Assembly: GCA_028685275.1 (NCBI GenBank)
Contig: JAQUEG010000020.1
Span: forward strand, 1-8,806
Direction of reading: 5' to 3'
DNA length: 8,806 nucleotides
From: Bacilli bacterium
Lineage (GTDB): Bacteria > Bacillota_I > Bacilli_A > RF39 > UBA660
Below the pieces are notes generated by a model that saw only the letters and a list, made by a program, of their open reading frames with translations, searched no databases and was not told where the DNA came from. The position numbers and the translations under genes were made by a program. Below, in pieces: positions 6,278 to 8,806 of the stretch. Every line of letters begins with the position of its first letter. Positions within the stretch are counted from its first letter, which is position 1.

Positions 6278-6419
6278 CTATTCTTCTAATAGCTGTTCCC
6301 AATGAACGACCTAAATCTAAAAATGTATTTAATCCTTTTACCAAAGCATTAATTAAACTTCCTGAAATACTTAGCCCACCATATATATAAATAAGTTCTT
6401 CTTTGGTTAATTCTTGCAT
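6252..6419 (-). CDS. Double-glycine leader peptide B (probable bacteriocin component)
   Basis: This 55-residue peptide starts MQELTKEELIYIYGG, a textbook double-glycine leader (L at -12, EL at -8/-7, I at -4, GG at -2/-1). The C39 domain of the adjacent exporter is expected to cut it after the GG. The 40-residue mature part (LSISGSLINALVKGLNTFLD, then LGRSLGTAIRRIVTSSLCPL) is amphipathic and cationic, with one Cys near the end and a GxxxG motif (G37-G41). It resembles class II bacteriocin-like peptides of Bacillota with an LGRxLGxAIRR core; no named homologue can be given from sequence alone. ATG at 6419 has a strong AGGAGG ribosome site 13 bases after peptide A. It lacks the Ser/Thr/Cys-rich core of a typical lantibiotic, and no modification enzyme is seen nearby. 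A role as a signal peptide is possible too. Confidence 0.8.
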   Translation of the reverse strand: MQELTKEELIYIYGGLSISGSLINALVKGLNTFLDLGRSLGTAIRRIVTSSLCPL

Positions 6420-6432
6420 TTTATCCTCCTTC

Positions 6433-6570
6433 CTAATTACATTTTAATGGTCTTACAAAACCATCAATTAAACCAATAAAAAAAGTAATTCCACTAATAA
6501 GACCTATTACCCCCCAAACACTAATCCCACCATTTACAGCTTGTAATTCTTTTTTTGTTAATTCCTGCAT
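6433..6570 (-). CDS. Double-glycine leader peptide A (probable bacteriocin component)
   Basis: This 45-residue peptide starts MQELTKKELQAVNGG, almost identical in leader to peptide B (L -12, EL -8/-7, V -4, GG), so both should be matured and exported by the same C39 transporter. The 30-residue core (ISVWGVIGLISGITFFIGLI, then DGFVRPLKCN) is very hydrophobic. It has two GxxxG motifs (G23-G27, G33-G37) and a single Cys near the end. Its core is unrelated to that of B. Paired GG-leader peptides with GxxxG motifs are typical of class IIb two-peptide bacteriocins, in which both helices insert together into the target membrane. ATG at 6570 has an AAGGGGTG ribosome site and lies 17 bases after the exporter stop, so it is in the same operon. 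No immunity gene is recognisable beside it. The bacteriocin role is inferred from leader, size and neighbour. Confidence 0.8.
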   Translation of the reverse strand: MQELTKKELQAVNGGISVWGVIGLISGITFFIGLIDGFVRPLKCN

Positions 6571-6587
6571 ATAAACACCCCTTTCTT

Positions 6588-8630
6588 TTATTTAAAATTA
6601 ATCACTTGATCAAATAAATCACTATTTATATCTCGATGTGAAATAACAATAATCGTTTTATTATTAAACTTTTTAAATATTTCCATTAAAACATGACGTT
6701 CCAACTCAATATTCATTTCATTAGTAATTTCATCAAAAATATAAATATTAGCATCCTTTAATAAACTACGTGCTATAATAATTTTTTGTCTTTCCCCACC
6801 AGATATATTCATCCCATTTTCAGTAATTAAAAAACTATCATCTATTTTTTTTACCTTGAGCATTTCATTAATTTGAGTTAATTCTTTTATTTGTTCTACT
6901 CTTTCTTTTTCAATTAAACGGTCTAAAACTAAATTATAATGAATAGAATTAGAAAATAAAAATTCATTTTGACTAACATAACAAATACTATTTTGAAATG
7001 CTTTTTTATTATAATCATTAATATCATCATTTCCAATTTGAATAAAACCTGTTTCAACCTGATAATATCCACTTAATATTTTAGCTAAAGTTGATTTACC
7101 GCTTCCACTCGCACCAGTTATTAACACTTTACTTTGAGCTTTTATTTCTAAATTTAAATTATTAAAAACTGAATTAATATTATCATATGAAAAAGATAAA
7201 TTGCATATTTTTATATCTCCCTCTAAGGTATTTAAATGCCCATTAAATGATCGATTTTCTACTTCATATATATCTAATACTCTTTTTAAAGCATTAAAAG
7301 CACTTCTGAACAATGGCTCAGCATCAAAAATACTTTTTATTGGTTCGAGAAAATAAATCAGTAAAGAATTAAATAAAATTATTTCACCTATTGTTATTTG
7401 TTGATAAGAATTAAAAATACTACCAATAAATAAAATTGTATTAAAACCTAAACCAATAATCAAATCTTTAATAATTATTTGTTGGTTAAGTAACCGTTCA
7501 AAACAATAATTATTTTTTAATAAATCACTATATAATTCGCTTACTCTTTTTTTTATATTACTTTTGATACCTAAATTTTTGATGGTTTCAATCCCATTAA
7601 TAGTTTCCACTAAATAAGCATAAAAACTACCTCTTTTTGCTTGATTTTGAGTAATATAATTCTTAATTTTAGAACTATAAAAATAAACTATTATTAAATA
7701 AAGAATTAAAACTATAACAACAATAATAAATAATATAACATTAATATAATATAACATCAATAAAGCAAATATAACCAAGCAAAAATCTACTAATAAAACA
7801 ATAGAAGCGCGACTAATCAACTCACGAACATAACTTAAATCATTAATTCGTGCCATAATATCACCCGTTTGGCAATTACTAAAATAAGAATAAGGAAGTG
7901 AAATAAGATGTTGATAAGTATCGATAATTAATGTTTGATCAACCTGTCGATTAATAAAAATTAACAAACGATTTCTAATATAATCCGCAATTATTTTAAG
8001 TAGCACCACCATTACAAAAAACAAAAACAAATAATATAAATCGGAAAACGCTTGTCCGTATTGATCAACAATTATTTTTAAATATAATGTATTAATAATA
8101 TTTAAAACAATAATAAATAGCGATAAAATGACAACCAAACTAATTTTTTTGGTATGGGGTCTTATTATATTTATAAGGAAAGAAACAAGTTTACGATTTG
8201 GATTAACTTTGGTTATTGGTCCTGATTGTTTAAAAGTAATGATTATCTTGGACCAAATTTGATTGAATTCGTTATAATTAAGTGTTTTATTGCCATTAGC
8301 AGGATCACTAATAATTACTCTTTTCTTTTTTTTATTAATACTTCTAATTACAATATAATGGTGATATGTCCCATTAATAATAACATGCGCAATACATGGA
8401 AAAGAACTAATTTGCTCTAAATCTTTACACCGAAACCCCCGTGCTTCAAGTCCTAACTCCTTCGCACCTTCTATTAATGAAAATGCATTAGTCCCCATTT
8501 TATTTGTTTTAGTTATAGACCTTAACATAGACTTTGATACATTACCACCATATGTTTTTAATATCATTAATAAACAAGCAATTCCACAATCGCTCATATT
8601 ATCTTGAGCCACAAAGCGATACTTTTTTAT
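6588..8630 (-). CDS. Peptidase C39-containing bacteriocin ABC exporter
   Basis: This is a bifunctional exporter that cleaves GG leaders in the cytoplasm and pumps the mature peptide across the membrane; it works as a homodimer. In numbering from the GTG at 8612, the C39 peptidase has oxyanion Gln 3, Cys 9 (SDCGIAC), His 85 (YHHY) and Asp 103 (SDPANG). The membrane domain spans about 150-430. The ATPase domain has Walker A GASGSGKST (500-508), Q-loop Gln 548, signature ISGGE (603-607), Walker B IYIFDE (623-628) and His 659. All catalytic residues are present. The GTG has no ribosome site. GGGGGTGA (8635-8642) instead points to ATA at 8630, which adds KKYRFV and restores the family's normal N-terminus, giving 680 residues. 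ATA as a start is exceptional; a mutated or misread ATG is the alternative. The two peptide genes follow directly. Confidence 0.93.
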   Translation of the reverse strand: MKKYRFVAQDNMSDCGIACLLMILKTYGGNVSKSMLRSITKTNKMGTNAFSLIEGAKELGLEARGFRCKDLEQISSFPCIAHVIINGTYHHYIVIRSINKKKKRVIISDPANGNKTLNYNEFNQIWSKIIITFKQSGPITKVNPNRKLVSFLINIIRPHTKKISLVVILSLFIIVLNIINTLYLKIIVDQYGQAFSDLYYLFLFFVMVVLLKIIADYIRNRLLIFINRQVDQTLIIDTYQHLISLPYSYFSNCQTGDIMARINDLSYVRELISRASIVLLVDFCLVIFALLMLYYINVILFIIVVIVLILYLIIVYFYSSKIKNYITQNQAKRGSFYAYLVETINGIETIKNLGIKSNIKKRVSELYSDLLKNNYCFERLLNQQIIIKDLIIGLGFNTILFIGSIFNSYQQITIGEIILFNSLLIYFLEPIKSIFDAEPLFRSAFNALKRVLDIYEVENRSFNGHLNTLEGDIKICNLSFSYDNINSVFNNLNLEIKAQSKVLITGASGSGKSTLAKILSGYYQVETGFIQIGNDDINDYNKKAFQNSICYVSQNEFLFSNSIHYNLVLDRLIEKERVEQIKELTQINEMLKVKKIDDSFLITENGMNISGGERQKIIIARSLLKDANIYIFDEITNEMNIELERHVLMEIFKKFNNKTIIVISHRDINSDLFDQVINFK

Positions 8631-8634
8631 TATT

Positions 8635-8642
8635 TCACCCCC
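8635..8642 (-). promoter_or_regulatory. Ribosome binding site that places the exporter start at ATA
   Basis: GGGGGTGA matches the extended Shine-Dalgarno GGAGGTGA at 7 of 8 bases. Its GGGGG core is 7 bases before ATA (8630-8628), an ideal distance, but 25 bases before the first normal start, GTG (8612-8610). It also forms most of a three-codon ATG-AGG-GGG-TGA frame (8646-8635). Confidence 0.7.
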
Positions 8643-8677
8643 TCATTTTATATTTTCTATATTATTTGTTTTTTTCT

Positions 8678-8722
8678 GCTAAAGAAAAAAAAGTTTAAAG
8701 AAAATTTCTTCAAACTTTTTTT
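8678..8722 (-). terminator. Intrinsic terminator upstream of the exporter gene
   Basis: Positions 8686-8703 pair with 8705-8722 in a nearly perfect A/T-rich stem centred at 8704. There is one wobble (a G-U pair on the minus strand, a mismatch on the plus strand), and an eight-T stretch then CTTT follows on the minus strand. It starts at the stop of the upstream frame (8721-8723), so it is probably that gene's terminator. No convincing sigma-A promoter was found between it and the exporter, so attenuated readthrough is also possible. Confidence 0.7.
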
Positions 8723-8806
8723 AACCTTTTACATCTTTATTTATTATAGTTTTGATTCGCGGTTTAGGACTACTGTATAAAGCATTAAACTTAACATCGT
8801 AACAAC
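8721..8806 (-). CDS. 3' end of an unidentified gene
   Basis: Only the last part lies in the window. The frame favoured here is open from the window edge to TAA at 8721-8723 and encodes about 27 residues ending IKTIINKDVKG. Its stop abuts a strong terminator, as seen for rpsU, and its codons are mostly A/T-ending. A competing frame in the same strand ends earlier at a TAA near 8744 (VVTMLSLMLYTVVLNRESKL) and looks like the last helix of a membrane protein. Neither can be assigned to a family. Given its place before a peptide exporter it could belong to the same locus, but nothing in the residues shows this. Confidence 0.35.
   Translation of the reverse strand, partial: CYDVKFNALYSSPKPRIKTIINKDVKG

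Noticed and set aside
8226..8420. Plus-strand 64-codon open frame
   Set aside because: It is antisense to the C39 peptidase domain, which has all catalytic residues in the opposite strand.
8647..8685. Promoter for the exporter operon
   Set aside because: TATAAA- and TAATAT-like hexamers exist, but no -35-like hexamer stands at a suitable distance, so none is called.

Overview
All genes that can be supported lie on the minus strand, in AT-rich DNA with strong Shine-Dalgarno sites, short intergenic gaps and overlapping stop/start codons. UGA is used as a stop (era, cdd, yqfC) and Trp is TGG, so the code is the standard bacterial one. The gene order rpsU, yqfC, yqfD, (vanZ-like), ybeY, dgkA, cdd, era, yqzL, recO is a rearranged form of the conserved Bacillota cluster around rpsU, ybeY, era and recO. 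YqfC and YqfD are families linked to endospore formation. The host is therefore probably a low-GC Gram-positive bacterium from a spore-forming lineage (Bacilli, Erysipelotrichia or Clostridia type). The species cannot be fixed from this window.

Layout in transcription order, right to left. (1) 8806-8686: the 3' end of an unidentified gene and a long A/T-stem terminator. (2) 8630-6252: a secretion operon. It encodes a C39-peptidase/ABC exporter and, just downstream, two tiny genes for double-glycine leader peptides, a probable two-peptide bacteriocin or signal pair. After these comes a cryptic hydrophobic third frame (6277-6110) that repeats the LGRxxGTxxR motif of the second peptide, then a terminator at 6073-6111. 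(3) 5990-5706: the rpsU unit with its own promoter and terminator. (4) 5702-614: a tightly packed housekeeping operon, yqfC-yqfD-vanZ-ybeY-dgkA-cdd-era-yqzL-recO, starting at a TTGACA-type promoter just after the rpsU terminator and ending at a terminator at 552-590. It covers a sporulation-linked protein pair, RNA maturation and ribosome assembly (YbeY, Era), undecaprenol recycling (DgkA), pyrimidine salvage (Cdd) and recombination (RecO). The 30-codon yqzL gene sits between era and recO, as in Bacillus. (5) 521-1: a type IV pilin-like gene with a good promoter, broken by two single-base homopolymer lesions and cut by the window edge.

The accessory part of the window is the peptide-export operon. 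Notable points are the pair of near-identical leaders on unrelated cores, the third frame reachable by a +1 slip at CTT-TAA, and the exporter's apparent ATA start codon. No immunity gene or HlyD-like accessory protein is recognisable in the window. No tRNA, rRNA, CRISPR array, insertion sequence or attachment site was seen.
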